From the NCBI GenBank assembly GCA_021018995.1, contig CM037593.1, positions 7,220,088 through 7,284,087 of the forward strand: 64,000 nt of DNA, in the 5' to 3' direction. Shown here piece by piece: positions 37,077 through 49,121 of this stretch. The stretch's first letter is position 1. Each line of letters starts with the position of its first letter. The position numbers and the translations under genes were made by a program. Origin of the DNA: Chloranthus sessilifolius (lineage: Eukaryota > Streptophyta > Magnoliopsida > Chloranthales > Chloranthaceae). The notes beneath the pieces were generated by a model that worked only from the letters and a program-made list of their open reading frames with translations, did not search any database and was not told the origin of the DNA.

Positions 37077-37961
37077 CATAAAATTTTATATATACTTTAT
37101 TATATATAAAAGTATTATATATTATTAATCAAGCTGGGGCCGATTCGGCTCCACTTCACTGCCCAGCTCTGGCTCTCGAGCTGAGCTTAAGAGAGCAGAA
37201 GCTCTCATTTTCAAGCCGAGCTGGTTTGGTTCTGTTGCAGCCCGACATATCTATATCGGCTTATACCTAAGCGATAGTGAGCAATATGAGGGGTGTTTCT
37301 TGCATCTGTAGTGTCCGTTCCAAGTTTGTGTTGGACAATACTTATCGTTTCATCTTGATATCGAAGTTGACTGAGACCCAATAATACCTAGACATTAAAC
37401 CATATACCTATTAGAAATAAAAGGGGATTTGATACCATATGATCTTTTAAGTAGAGAGCATGTGCTATCTATCAGTGTCACACTAATAATATATTCAACA
37501 AGCTAATTTATTGGCAACTCCAAACAATTTCTTGGAGACTTGGATTATGTGAAATTGACTAGTTTTTTTTTTTTTGATCAGTAATGAAAATTGTATTAAT
37601 AACCAGCAAGGTGCTGAAACCTAATACAATCGCGACACAGTCAAAAAAAGAAAAGCTACGAGAAAGAAAGGGGATCCACTAGTGGGCAGAAAACTGGGAT
37701 CGAAGCCCCCTTAACCTGGGTCCCACAAGAAATTACAGCAGCTGCCCACAGCCCTCCCCCGCCCCGCCCAAAACCTGACAAGCTCCGCAACCGACCTTAT
37801 GACCATACCGGCAGGTTTAGATATCTCTTCAAAAATTTTGAGATTTCGCTCACGCCATAGGCACCACAAAACGGCAAACATCGACGCCCTCCAACCGAAC
37901 CTTCCTTCGCTCATCAGCTTCACCGCATCCCAGCTGAGCAACAACGAATACGGTGACTGCG

Positions 37962-40424
37962 TGTGACGTCCCCAAATTCATACACCGGATCAATGCGCTC
38001 ACTTGGAGACATCACACTACGTCATATATCCATGATTTTAAATAAATCAATTATTCCATAAAGATCCGCATATAAACGCAGCGGAAAAAAAACAACTATT
38101 AAAAGTGCACGCAAATATTTTTTTCTTCATCATGAGAACAATACTAAATTATGAGATAACAACCTATTATACCAAATTGTATGGTTACTCCTTAAATTAA
38201 ATAAAACTGAAATCAAACATAATCCATCATTAGCCTGAACTTGTTCATAAAACAATCTGAATTAAACATCTAAAAATCCTTTCTAATGCATAAAGAAAAT
38301 CCTATAAACTAAACTTCAAATCCATCTTCGCTCTGATCTGGATTTGCCAATCATTGAGCGTCTACTTCATCAACTCCATGTATAGTCAGCATTCTCGGAA
38401 TCCCAAACAATGGGTCGGGTTTACCAAGTAAATGGTATGGACCGATACGATGATGAGGCTAATAGAAAAGGTCCATAACTCAAATCATTTCATAAAAATC
38501 AAACAATAACAGAGATATAGCATGTGACATAAAGAATAAGTAAAACAATAGAATGCAACTGAAACATAGCATTAAATCTAAATAAACATTATGACTTGGG
38601 TCTCTACCCTAATTTCATGTGTGGTTATTTTTAATTGTGCATTTAATACTCATGAATCGGCATACATAATGGACATGGTTATCTCTTTCTTAATCATTAT
38701 CCTAATCTTCTCTGATCCTTCGATTAGTATCTATGTTAACCTTCACATAACTTCTCTTCAGTTAAGTAGAAAGCTTAAAATTAAAGACTTTCTCCATCCC
38801 TTCAGTCTTATCACTAATGCATGGATGCATAACTTTTATTACTTGTCATTCTTATTCATGTTAATTCCTCTAGCATAAGCCCATAGGAATTCTATCATAA
38901 TTATAGAAATATTTTATTTTCATGTGTCATGTCGTAAACGTATCTTTTCACTTTTATGAATGCCATGAATGTACATGCATAGAAAAACTTGAAATCAACC
39001 GATCATGCTATAACTCTTTCACTTGTTTAGGCTTAACACATAATAAATATGTAATCTCTATCGATTCCTACTTGTTTCATGTTGTGTAAATCAAACATTC
39101 TAGCTTGCATGGATTCTAAACAATAAAACAATGATGAACATAAATAAACATTTAAGCATGATGATTAAATATAGACAATATTTGAATAAAAATTCATTAC
39201 GGGTTCACAGATTACGGATTACGCAGATTCTGATTCTAACGAGTTACGGATTACGAGCAGATTACGGATTACGGGCGGATTACGGTTTCAAAGCGATTAC
39301 GATTACGCGATTACGGATTCCAAGCAGATTACGGATTACGACGATTACGGTTTCCAAATGATTCGGATTACGAGCAGATTGAATTACGGGCAGATGCAGA
39401 TTTTGGGCGATTCCGGATTACGCACAAATTCTAGATTACGCACGGATTCGGATTCCAAGCATGATTCGGATTACGAGCGATTACGGTTTCCAAACAGTTC
39501 GGATTACGGGCGATTTCGGGCGGATGCAGATTCTCGCACGGATTCTGGATTCTGCACCGAATTTCGTGATCAATCACAAAACCCCGCGTACCATCGAAAA
39601 CCCGTGATTAAGCATAAAAATTTATCAATCTAATATGAAGGATATTCAGTAAATGAAATAAACTCTAATTTCTATTTTATTGTGTAATCTACATTTCCGA
39701 TTAATCTCAACATGATTTTTCCATACCTCTAGTCTTCACGTAAAATATTTATGTAACTTCTCTCCCTTGATCCAATCCGAAGCACTAATCCGAAAACCGG
39801 TCGCGTCGTAACCTCCTCTTGCGTTCTTCTAAGCCTTCAAACCAAAAACTCTAGGGTTCTTCTAATTTTCCTCCTCTAGAATTTTCTCTCTTTCTCTATG
39901 AGGTTATTAAGTTATAAGAGTTACGTAAAAATTCTGTAAATTAATCTCTATATTTATAATACTTTATGGTTTCCTATTTAAAATCTAATTCTATCTAGAA
40001 TACTTAAGGTTTCCTATTTAAGATCTAACTCGATTTAGAATTTCTTACATGGGTCTTAAGTGATTCTATGGGCCTTTAATTACTTAATGGGTCTTTAATT
40101 AGTTATTGGGTCTTTAATTACTTAATGGGTCTTTAATTAATTATTGGGTCTTTAATTATTTAATGGGTCTTTAGTTAATTTACTAACATATTTTAAAAGT
40201 CCATTAAACATTGCTAAACGCACCCCAATTATTACTAACACATATTTAAGGGCTTTTAGGGTATATTAATTAGATTAATTAATTATCATGAGTCATTATA
40301 AAATAAAGTACGCATTACATTCATGCGTAAAATTAATCACATCCATCAAATCAATTAAACTAATCATAATTACAAATCTAGCAAATAATTAAGGACTAAA
40401 TAACGAAAAATCTCGGTCGTTACA
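37962..40424 (+). mobile_element. Solo LTR, family M, inside the LINE
   Basis: Starts TGTGACGTCCCCAAATTCAT and ends TCGGTCGTTACA. The near-identical flanks CTGCG (37957-37961) and CTACG (40425-40429) serve as target duplication. Removing it makes the LINE continuous. Its middle holds a GATTACG minisatellite (39200-39560), and its right part repeats gggtctttaatta about six times (40075-40190). No coding domains. Confidence 0.87.
39200..39560. repeat. GATTACG-based minisatellite
   Basis: Irregular repeats of ggattacgagcagattac and variants (ggattacgggcg, gattccaagca). The open frames across it come only from the lack of stop codons in the repeat. It is absent from the shorter relative at 32319. 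Confidence 0.85.
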
Positions 40425-42264
40425 CTACGGCATAGACCAAGACATACCAAAATCTCTGAGAATGGCTCCCCACACCTCATTAGCCATACGACAATGGATA
40501 AAGAGGTGAGACGCAGACTCCTCCCCGTCAGAACACATAACACACGAATTTTGGACATCCTTTCCCTGCCGCGTCAACTGGTCCCTAGTAAGAATTTTGT
40601 TCTTGCACAACGCCCGAACAAAGAACTGGATCTTTAGCGGAATAGGCTCTCTCCACAACCACCTACCCTCAAACCTGATAAGTGGACGACGCGACAACCA
40701 TTGGTATAACGATTTGGCGTTGAACTTCCCATCACGATTCAGGGCCCAAATCCTCTGGTAAACTCGTGATCTATTTTGCTGTGCCTCATACAGCCTACTC
40801 AGCAGATCCAGATAGCGCCCCACCTCGCACTCCCTGAGGCACCTTCTGATGACAACATCCCAAACACACCTCCCACCAATGGTCGACACAAACTCGTCAA
40901 CCCTGCCCTCTGGGTTCAGCGATAGGGCATAAATATCCGGATATATATCTTTAAGCAGCCCCACCTCCAGCCAGCGATCCTCCTAAAACTGAATCCGGGA
41001 GCCACATCCCCAGCTATATCGAACTCCTTTCGCCATAAACTCCCACACCCGCGAAATCTCTCTCCACCATTGTGAGGTGCTCCTGTGGGTAGAAAGCTCT
41101 ATCTCCCAACTTCCCCAGGAAAGCTCACACTTCTCGCTAAGAACCCGCCACCACAGACTTCCCCTTTCCTCCTCCCTCCCTGCTCTCCAAATCCATTTAC
41201 CTAGCAACGCCAAATTGGTTCTTTTAAGGTTCCGGATCCCCAACCCGCCACAAGCAATCGACAACTGACAGGTGTCCCAATTAACTAATTGATATCGCCT
41301 ATTCAAGCTTGCTCCCTCCCAAAGAAAAGACCTTTGGGTACTCTCCAGATGACCAAGAATCTTGGCGGGATATCTAAACATAGACATGAAGAAGATTGGG
41401 GTCGATGATAATACCGCTTTAACCAATATCAGCCTCCCCCCACTACTCAGAAACCTTCCTTTCCAGGATGACAACCGCTGCTCAAACCTCTGCACAACCG
41501 GCAACCAATCGCGGTTCGAAGGCTTTCTAATCCCAAGCGGCAAGCCAAGGTATCTAATGGGCAGCCTGTCAATAGCACAACCCACCGACTCCGCAAGAAG
41601 AGCCAGGGAATCCTCATCCACCCCAATGCTAGAGACAGTTGATTTAGAGAGATTGATCCGCTGTCCTGACACAACCTCGAACACCGAAAGTACATCAGCC
41701 ATAGTGCGAAGCTCTGTCAAATCAGCCGACCTAAATAAAATAGTATCATCCGCATACTGCAAGTGCGTGATGGCTCTGCCCTGCTCTCCAACCCGAATCC
41801 TAGCAAGCCTGCCCAAGTCCTTAGCACGACCGATCAGCCCGGTTAAAGCCTCCCCAACCAAGTTGAAAAGAAAGGGGGAAAGAGGATCCCCCTGCCTGAG
41901 ACCCCTAGAGCTCTTGAAATACCCAGCAGACGTACCATTCACCAATACCGAAAACCACGGAGAAGAGTAGCAGCTGCGCATCCACTTCCTCCAAGTAGCC
42001 CCGAAACCCACCCTTTTCAGTATGTAATCCAAATTCTCCCAGCTGACCCGGTCATAAGCTTTCTCCATATCTACCTTCCAAACCACAGCCGGCCTTCAGC
42101 TTTCTCCATAATGGTCAATTGATATGTGAAATTGACCATTATCTAAAAGAATGTGTCCTAAGTGTTTTTTGTGCATTCTTTTGAACATAGAACTGGGCAG
42201 ATGAAACCTAGTTAGACATTGATAAATATAAATGGAAACCATGCAAAGAGACCTAGAAATAGTT

Positions 42265-42360
42265 AAGGTGAGGGGTTGGACTTGTAGTTCAATTGGAAGG
42301 TTGACAATATTGCAACCTTGAGGTCCCAGGTTCAATCCCAGCTTACCTATGAAAAAGGAG
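42265..42360 (+). mobile_element. tRNA-derived SINE, family B
   Basis: The tRNA-like head ggggttggacttgtagttca has a B box (ggtcccaggttcaatccc, 42322-42339) and ends in an A-rich gaaaaaggagaaaag stretch. Same family as 1102-1180. Confidence 0.65.
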
Positions 42361-42577
42361 AAAAGAAAAGAGATAGTTCAGGTGACACTTATAACATTCA
42401 TCATGGAGGTTGTTACATTATCTGTAATATTAATTGTTTCTGATGCATTTCAGACGAAATTCTTCTGCTTCAGATTCTTATGTGAACAATATGATTCCTT
42501 TGACATTACTGAAATAGCAGTAATGACGTGGGTTCTTCACAGATATCTAAATGATTTCCCTTTTTAATGCTTTGAAG

Positions 42578-42665
42578 GTATGATTTACTGATCTCCCACA
42601 AGGAAGAACTTGGAAAACTTATAACATTAGAGCAAGGGAAGCCTTTGAAAGAGGCCTTGGTTGAG
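42578..42665 (+). CDS. ALDH5F1: SSADH exon c
   Basis: 88 nt, acceptor tgctttgaag, donor gtatag. It reads (W)YDLLISHKEELGKLITLEQ then GKPLKEALVE. This is the conserved E-Q-G-K-P block of aldehyde dehydrogenases of this class. It follows a 16.65 kb intron packed with transposons and is only 194 nt from exon d. Confidence 0.93.
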
Positions 42666-42756
42666 GTATAGCATTCATTTATGATTTTTGTATGTTAAAA
42701 CAATTCTTAATATGGACTATCAAATCAATTGTACAGATTTTTATCAAACAAAAAAA

Positions 42757-42889
42757 ATTGACATGTGAAACTAATTTGGCAGGTTAGCTATGGGCAGGCT
42801 TCATTGAATTCTTTTGTTACCAAACATCAATCAATTGATATGTGAAACTGACTTGGCAGGTGAGCTATGGGGCAAGCTTCATTGAATTC
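42757..42889 (+). repeat. Tandem duplication of the exon d splice acceptor
   Basis: The piece gacatgtgaaactaatttggcag/gttagctatgg, then gcttcattgaattct (from about 42760), repeats about 76 bp later as the true junction gatatgtgaaactgacttggcag/GTGAGCTATGG. The upstream copy has a complete acceptor followed by about 34 bases of exon-like sequence with a shifted frame. It may act as a decoy acceptor. Confidence 0.85.
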
Positions 42890-42970
42890 TATGCAGAGGA
42901 AGCAAAACGAGTATATGGTGACATAATTCCTTCCACACTAGCAGATCGCCGCTTCTTTGTTTTAAAACAG
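42860..42970 (+). CDS. ALDH5F1: SSADH exon d, with a GC splice donor
   Basis: 111 nt, 37 codons, reading VSYGASFIEFYAEEAKRVYG then DIIP and ending in FFVLKQ. The next family residues, PVGVV, open exon e 16 kb away, so the exon must end at CAG/gcaggc, a GC donor. No GT lies at this position. GC-AG introns are a known minority class, usually with a strong CAG before the site as here. Confidence 0.92.
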
Positions 42971-42972
42971 GC

Positions 42973-43640
42973 AGGCACATTATATATGACTAACTCTCTA
43001 GTTCATTCTGTTTCTCACTTGTTGTTTTTTGTGAAACTAAAACCTAATTTCTAATTTTTTTAAAAATAGATCTGAAATTTTTTTATCTTATAAGCAAGTG
43101 CAAATTATCATTGGACGTGGTCTATCTTCAATGATATGCTTGTGAAATTGAATATTTCTTTTGGATGCTTGAATAATTATCAGAGTTCTGTTCACTTTAG
43201 ATATGTGTCTCTGGCCAATGGTTTACCGTAAGAAACACTTTATGGAATATGCCTATGCTTTACTCTACTATTCATAAAGCATGCCAATATAGTTGTTTGT
43301 ATTTACTTTGTTGGTCTGCATCTGTGTAGTATCAGCGAAGTTGTCTTTGTTGTGAGGAAATTTGGGTCCTTTTCATGATTAGAGATGATCCTTTAGCACG
43401 AAATGGTGGTGCTCATAACCTGCATGAACCTCCACAATTATTTTATAAAACACAGAGGTTTGGGATAATACACACATCTGCGATTATATTTACAATGAAT
43501 AAGGGTGCGCTATAATAGCAAATTCACGATCCAAGATAAATCCAAGATAGCTCATTGACATGTCAGGCTAATTTTCTTAGGCCGCTTGGGAGGTGGTCAT
43601 TTCACCTAGCTGTCCCCTAAACCGTTCTGTTACATGATTC
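42973..43640 (+). other. SSADH intron, no gene recognised
   Basis: Start of the 16 kb intron. No gene or repeat was named in this stretch. Confidence 0.45.
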
Positions 43641-44350
43641 CGAATATGGTTTAGGTTTTAAAGTCTAGGGTTGGAGTGAAGTTAGGATTAGATAGAGGAG
43701 GAAGAGGAATAGGAGATGGTATAACATAGAGTTGATTTGGATCTCCTCACCCATCTCAGTTTTATATGTATCACCTTACAATAGGTTCCATGTACATCAG
43801 TAATATCTGTATTTATATACAATAATGTCTTTGTGCACTACTGATATTAGTCACACTGCCCCTCAAGTGGGTGCGTAGAGATCTATCATACCCAACTTGG
43901 AGGTGATGCCACACATTTTTTTCTACCTACAATCGGCTAACTGATCTTGTGACCCCACTTGAAGGATACAAAATTCATTTGATTCCACCTTTCTCATATG
44001 AATTGGCAATCCATCTCAATGTCCTTTGTTCTCTCATGGTATACTGGATTTTCAGCAATGTAAAGAGAGGCTTCATTATCACCATAAAATCTCATGGACA
44101 TGTTTACATGAATCTCGAGATCAACTAAGATAAATCTAATCCACCTCCCTTCATGGAGACCCTAGATCATGGCTTCTTGAGTTTGACTAGGTTGCCACTA
44201 TTCCACTCAAAGCATGCTACAAACCCACAGTGAGCAACCCTACAGGTTACTCCAACCTTGTACACGACTCCCACTATCATGTACCATCGCTAGGGTCACA
44301 AATCACAAATCATTATAAACAACAAAATTCAATGGCTAGGGACTTACTGC
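43640..44350 (-). mobile_element. Ty1/copia remnant: RNase H end and 3' terminal region
   Basis: On the - strand, 44260-43950 resembles the copia RNase H (words like IYCDN-A and ERTKDIEMDCQF). It is followed by the common plant copia phrase seen here as cactgcccctcaagtggg, then probable LTR sequence. It is probably the downstream end of the copia element whose other parts lie at 50257-58560. Fossil, heavily broken. Confidence 0.65.
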
Positions 44351-45620
44351 AGGTAGAGATAAACAAACCATATAATAAGTAGAGGGGTTTTTGTAGCTAA
44401 GATATCGACAACCACAATAAATACCAACAAACTAATCCTTGAGCATACAAAAAAACTGTCACTACAGCCATAGTGCTCCTCCAAACCTCATGGGATCCCA
44501 AGGAGAAGATAGACATGATTCCAAACCTCATGGGATCCCAAGGAGAAGATAGACGAGAGGATTCCAATTAGTCACCAGAACAACTTCCATCAATCGATTG
44601 CATTGTGACATCCCCAAAGTCATCATATCGGATCAATGCTTAGACTCAAGGATATCACACCGTGTGATTGTCCCTTAGAGTCTTTACCATAGTTATAAAT
44701 CGATTCGTTTTTCACTCAACATCAATTAAAGTTATTTTTTTTTTTTATCGGTAAAGCTCAATTTCATTGCAAAACAAACACCAGTGAGAAGCTGGGAAAG
44801 GATACAAAGGGAAAAAATGAATAAAAAAATAGCGAGAACAAAAGCATAGGAAAGGCAACAGGTCGGCCACCGGAGGCGAAACAGGACCCCTCCCCACGGG
44901 GCCCTAGGGGAACTAGGCGATACTGCCTTTAGAGCCCCTGTTCCCTCCCAATTCGCAAGGAACTCACAAAAACATGAGGTCTGTAGTACTCTTTATAATA
45001 TATCCAAACGGACTGTGCGTTCGATTGACACCCAGTTGTTCCTTTCAAGCCGTATATCCCATAGGACAGCTAAAGCCGTATATCCCATAGAACAGCTAAA
45101 GCGACCACTCTCCAAAAAGCTCCAAGGGCTCCTAAAAACCTGCGGCTGTACCAAGAGACCAACAACTGAGGAACCGATTCCGGGAGAACCTAACTCTTCT
45201 CAAAAGACTTCAAAAGAGAATTCCAAATATCGGAAGCCACCCGACAAAGGATAAAAAGATGAGAGATTGACTCTTCGACACTAAGGCACATAGGACAACG
45301 ATTAGGGATATCTTTGCCTCTAACCAGAAGCTGGTCTATTGTCAAAATGCGCCCAAGAACCACTGTCCAACAGAAGACCTTCACCTTCGGCGGGGCCGGG
45401 GCTTTCCAAATGAAATTCCACTCAGCCACAATCATCGGACGGCAAGAGAGAATTCGATAGAAAGATTTAACCGAGAAAAATTTGTTCTGTGATGCCAGCC
45501 ATATGCGAGCATCATGAAGGAGCAAAAGGCGTTGGAACTGCTCCATCTCTTCGTCGGAAAGAGGCCTCCTAGTGATAATGTTCAAAAGGGGAGCGCCTCC
45601 AATGTCAATGTACATCTCAG

Positions 45621-46424
45621 CACCTCCTTCATTCTCTCTATGAGATGCAGCGTAATTCACACAATCAGGATCGGCGGGTGTGGTTCTCTAGCAAAAATGG
45701 CCTCTTCACGGTTAAGTCCTACTACCGGTTGCTGTCCCGTAGGCCGCTTATCAGATTTGAAGGAGTTACGTTGTGGAAGGCTTGCATTTCGCCCAAAATT
45801 AAGTTTTTCTCGTGGACGGTGTTTAAGGAGAAAGTTCTCACGCGAGACAATCTCATCCGGAGAGGGAAAGATATTAGCGATCAATGCGTTATGTGTGCAT
45901 AGGGGGAGGAATCTGTCACTCACCTCTTCCTCCATTGTGTGATGGCCCACGCAATCTGGAACATAGTGCTCAAACTGTTTGGAATGAGTTGGGTCTTCCC
46001 GGCCAATCCTTACATGCTCTACTTGGCCTGGGATGCGGTTGGACTGGAAGGGCAGGAAGGGAAGAGGTGGAAGGGGACGTTTTTTGCTGTTCTTTGGTGT
46101 CTCCGGTGAGAGAGAAACAGGAGGATCTTTGGCCAGAAAACTAAATCGGTGGGAGTCATTGTTAGAGATATCGTTGACCTCGTTCACCTATGGGTAAACA
46201 AGGTGAGTGAACTGCCCAGAGAAGAGTTGTGTCCTTGGGACCCGGGTTGACGAACAACAACGGGCTGCTCGGGCAGCTCTAGCTGCTGTGACTGGTCATC
46301 CGTTTTTTTTCATGTCTTTCACTGTAGTTTTTGTTGCTCTTCTTTTTTTCCTTTCAACGATGTATTGTTCCCTCAGCACCTTGCTGTTTTCAATATATTT
46401 TCATTTATGGATAAAAAAAAAATA
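45621..46424 (+). mobile_element. 5'-truncated LINE nested in the LINE, opposite strand
   Basis: Flanked by tacatctcag (45611-45620 and 46425-46434). The + strand reads the ORF2 zinc-finger end (KGLFTVKSYYRLLSRRP-like, CVMC then a stop, GEESVTHLFLHC), a C-terminus ending PWDPG, then a 3' tail and poly-A at 46412. It is 804 bp, a recent insertion judging from the clean junctions. Confidence 0.92.
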
Positions 46425-49095
46425 TACATCTCAGTGAGCAAGGCTCGGGGGTTGACCGCGACATTAAAGATACTCGAAAATAAAGAACTCGGAGGGTAGA
46501 GCTCTATCCACGGATCCTCCCAAAACTGAATACGAGAACCGCCTCCCAGCTAAAAGAGGTCCACTGAGAGAAGTCCATCCAAATTTCGCATATTCCCTTC
46601 CACCACGCAGAGACCTTCCTAGAATGGAAACGTTGATGCCTCAGAGGCCTTGCGTCCGACCATACTTCTTAGCCAGAGCAACTAACCAGAGGTTACTCCT
46701 TTCGGAATTGACTCGCCCACCATAACCACTTTCCAAGGAGTTGACCAATCTTAGGTTCTAAATATCCAAACCCCCAAAGCACTTAGGAAGGAGGCAAATC
46801 TCCCATCGAACCAAGTGAAATTTCTTCTCTAGACCGGAGCCCTCCCACAAGAAGTCTCTTTCAATTTTTTCTAACTTCCGGATGACCTTCATGGGGCACC
46901 TAAATAGGGACATAAAGAAGATAGGAGGGCTCGAGAGGACAAATTTAACCAAGCACAGGTGACCCCCACTACTTAAAAGTTTACCTTTCCATGAAGAGAG
47001 TCTCCCTTCAAATCTTCGGACGATCGAGTCCCAGGCACGAGCATTAGGCTTACCTATCCCGAGAGGCAACCCCAAATAAGAGATAGGAAGTGCATCGGTC
47101 TCACAGCGCACCTCATGCGCTAATAATTGAATCAATTGACAGTCGATGCCTATATTGGTGACCTTAGATTTGGTTCGGTTAACATGTTGCCCCGAAACCG
47201 CTTGGATATCATCAAGCAGAGCCCTACAAAATAGGATCGTGTCGTCAGCGTATTGAAGGTGAGAAGCCACTTGACCAAAACGACCAACCGGGATTCCCGA
47301 AACTTGTCCGATAAGTCGAGTATGCTCGAGAAGGCCACCCAACGCTTCAACAATATAGAACATAAAAGGGGACAACAGATCTCCCTGTCAGAGGCCTCTG
47401 AAACTCTTGAAGTAACTTGACGGTGACCTATTAACCAAAACTGAGAACCATAGCGAAGTGTAACACACTTTCATCCATCTCCTCCACCTTTCTCCGAAGC
47501 CAAATCTGTCAAGCATGTAGTCAAAGCAATCTCAGTTAACTTGGTCGTAGGCCTTCTCCATGTCGACCTTGTAAACGGCTACCAGAACCCGATCAAAGTG
47601 GGCGGATTGGATAACCTTCTGCGCCACCGCCACCATGTCAATCAATTGTCTGTTAGGAACAAACGCCCCTTGGTTGGGCGAGATGATCTTCTCGAAGATA
47701 GGTTTTTATCGGTTAACGAGGATTCTAGACAGGATTTTAAACAATCCATTGATGAGGCTAATAGGCCGGAAATCTTGGAGGTCCTCTACTCCGTTTTTCT
47801 TCGGAATGAGAGCGATGAAGGTCAAGTTGAGGCTTCTACCAACAGAAGCATAAGAATGGAACTCGTGGAAGAACGCCAAGATATCCTCTATTAAAAGCGA
47901 CCAAAAACTCCTATAGAACTCCATAGTGAACCCATCAGGATTGGGGGATTTATTGCTGCCATTGAATTTGATCACAACCCACACCTCCTTCTCGTCGAAA
48001 GAGGCCTCCAGCATGTCTCGATCCACCACTGGGAGAGAGGGGAAGGGTATACCGTCCAACTGCGGCCTGAGAACACATTCTTTACTATACAATTTCTCGT
48101 AAAAGTTGACCGTCTTGGATCTAATCCGATCTGGATCAGTGACTACCACCCCATCCACTTCAATTTTGCATAGATGCTTCTTATTCCTGGCATTAGCCAC
48201 TGAGTGCAAGAATTTGGTGTTATTGTCTCCTTCTTTCAACCAATGGTCCTTGGACTTTTGCTTCCAACAAATCTCTTCTTGAAGACATTTGTCGCTAAAC
48301 TCGATTTTAAGGTTGAATCTTTCCTCGTTTCTCAGAATTGGATAATCCCCTGGATTCCTCTAGCAAATCGAGCTCTGAGACTTGCACCATCAGGGTCTCT
48401 TTCCAAATTTGGACCCAACCAAACACCTCCCTATTTCAAATTTTGGTACATCCCTTTAGAAAGGCCAACTTGGATAAGAGTCTATACGCGTCAGAACCTC
48501 GATGATTCGATTGACGCCACCAAATGGGAACTCTTTCCCTGAAATCTGCGTTGGAAAGCCAAAGATTTTCAAATCGGAAAGGGGAGGGACCCCTACCCAC
48601 AAAATCATAGTGAAGCAACAAAGGACGATGATCAGAAACAGCCCTGGCGAGGCCATGAAGCATTGCGTTGGGGAATAAATCTAGCCAATTGGGGTCAACT
48701 AAGACTTTGTCCAGCCTGCTCAATGAAGCCGAATCTTGAAGGTTGGATCAGGTAAAGTGGGCCCCCTTTAAAGGCATATCGACAAGGGCTCAATCTTGAA
48801 TAAAAGAGATCAAAGCGATCATGTTCGGCCGATCCAGTGGGCCTCCAGAATTTTCATCTGAGCATCGAATAGCGTTGAAATCCCTTCCCTCACACCACAG
48901 AACGTCCTAGCGCCTCGCTATCGCGGCCAGCTCGTACCGAAACTCAACCTTAGAATGAGCTTCAGATGGACCATAGACGCCAGTAAAGGTCCATCTCTTA
49001 CTATTGTCCCTGTTTTCCAGGACAACCAAAGCCGAGAAGAGGCCAACTTCCTCATCAATTTTGTGAAAGAGGTGAGAGTTCTACACTAGCAGAAT

Positions 49096-49121
49096 GGCGC
49101 CCCCCCCCCCCCCCCCCCCTT
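49096..49121. repeat. Long poly-C run
   Basis: About 20 or more consecutive C within the endonuclease region of the LINE. Its length may be unstable or affected by sequencing. Confidence 0.8.

Larger units (their letters stand above)
35289..37244. mobile_element. hAT-type non-autonomous element with nested insertions
   Basis: Ends are ctagggctgcaaccgagc and, inverted, cgggctgcaacagaacc. They are flanked by a perfect 8-bp duplication, acatatct (35281-35288 and 37245-37252), which is diagnostic of hAT. Both arms are rich in gagctcgagc-like words. No transposase is visible. A LINE end (35628-36152) and a second TIR element (36268-37014) lie inside. Confidence 0.9.
37560..42122 (-). mobile_element. 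5'-truncated L1-type LINE, split by an LTR insertion
   Basis: Flanked by the 14-bp duplication tatgtgaaattgac (37546-37559 and 42123-42136). The - strand reads the later half of ORF2. It begins inside the reverse transcriptase (VDMEKAYDRVSW), passes LRQGDPLSPFLF and the catalytic LQYADDTILF, then the zinc-finger end (CVMCSDGEESASHLFIHC), a Trp-rich C-terminus ending WDPG, and a poly-A tail (poly-T at 37563). A 2.5 kb LTR sits at 37962-40424 between the zinc finger and the C-terminus. The reverse transcriptase frame is open for 367 codons, so the copy is fairly young. A stop ends that frame at 40983. At the 5' junction agctttctccat is duplicated from inside the element. Confidence 0.94.

Noticed and set aside
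39131-39633. Two adjacent + strand frames rich in Arg, Ser and Asp
   Set aside because: Produced by the GATTACG repeat, which lacks stop codons; no protein family.
41077-41970. + strand open frames of up to 202 codons
   Set aside because: Antisense shadows of the LINE reverse transcriptase on the - strand.
42265-42350. Possible tRNA gene
   Set aside because: It has internal promoter boxes but no acceptable cloverleaf by eye, and occurs as dispersed copies with A-rich tails, so it is a SINE.
45514-45942. + strand 142-codon frame near the LINE nest
   Set aside because: Out-of-frame shadow across the junction of the two LINEs; the real reading of the + strand LINE is in another frame.
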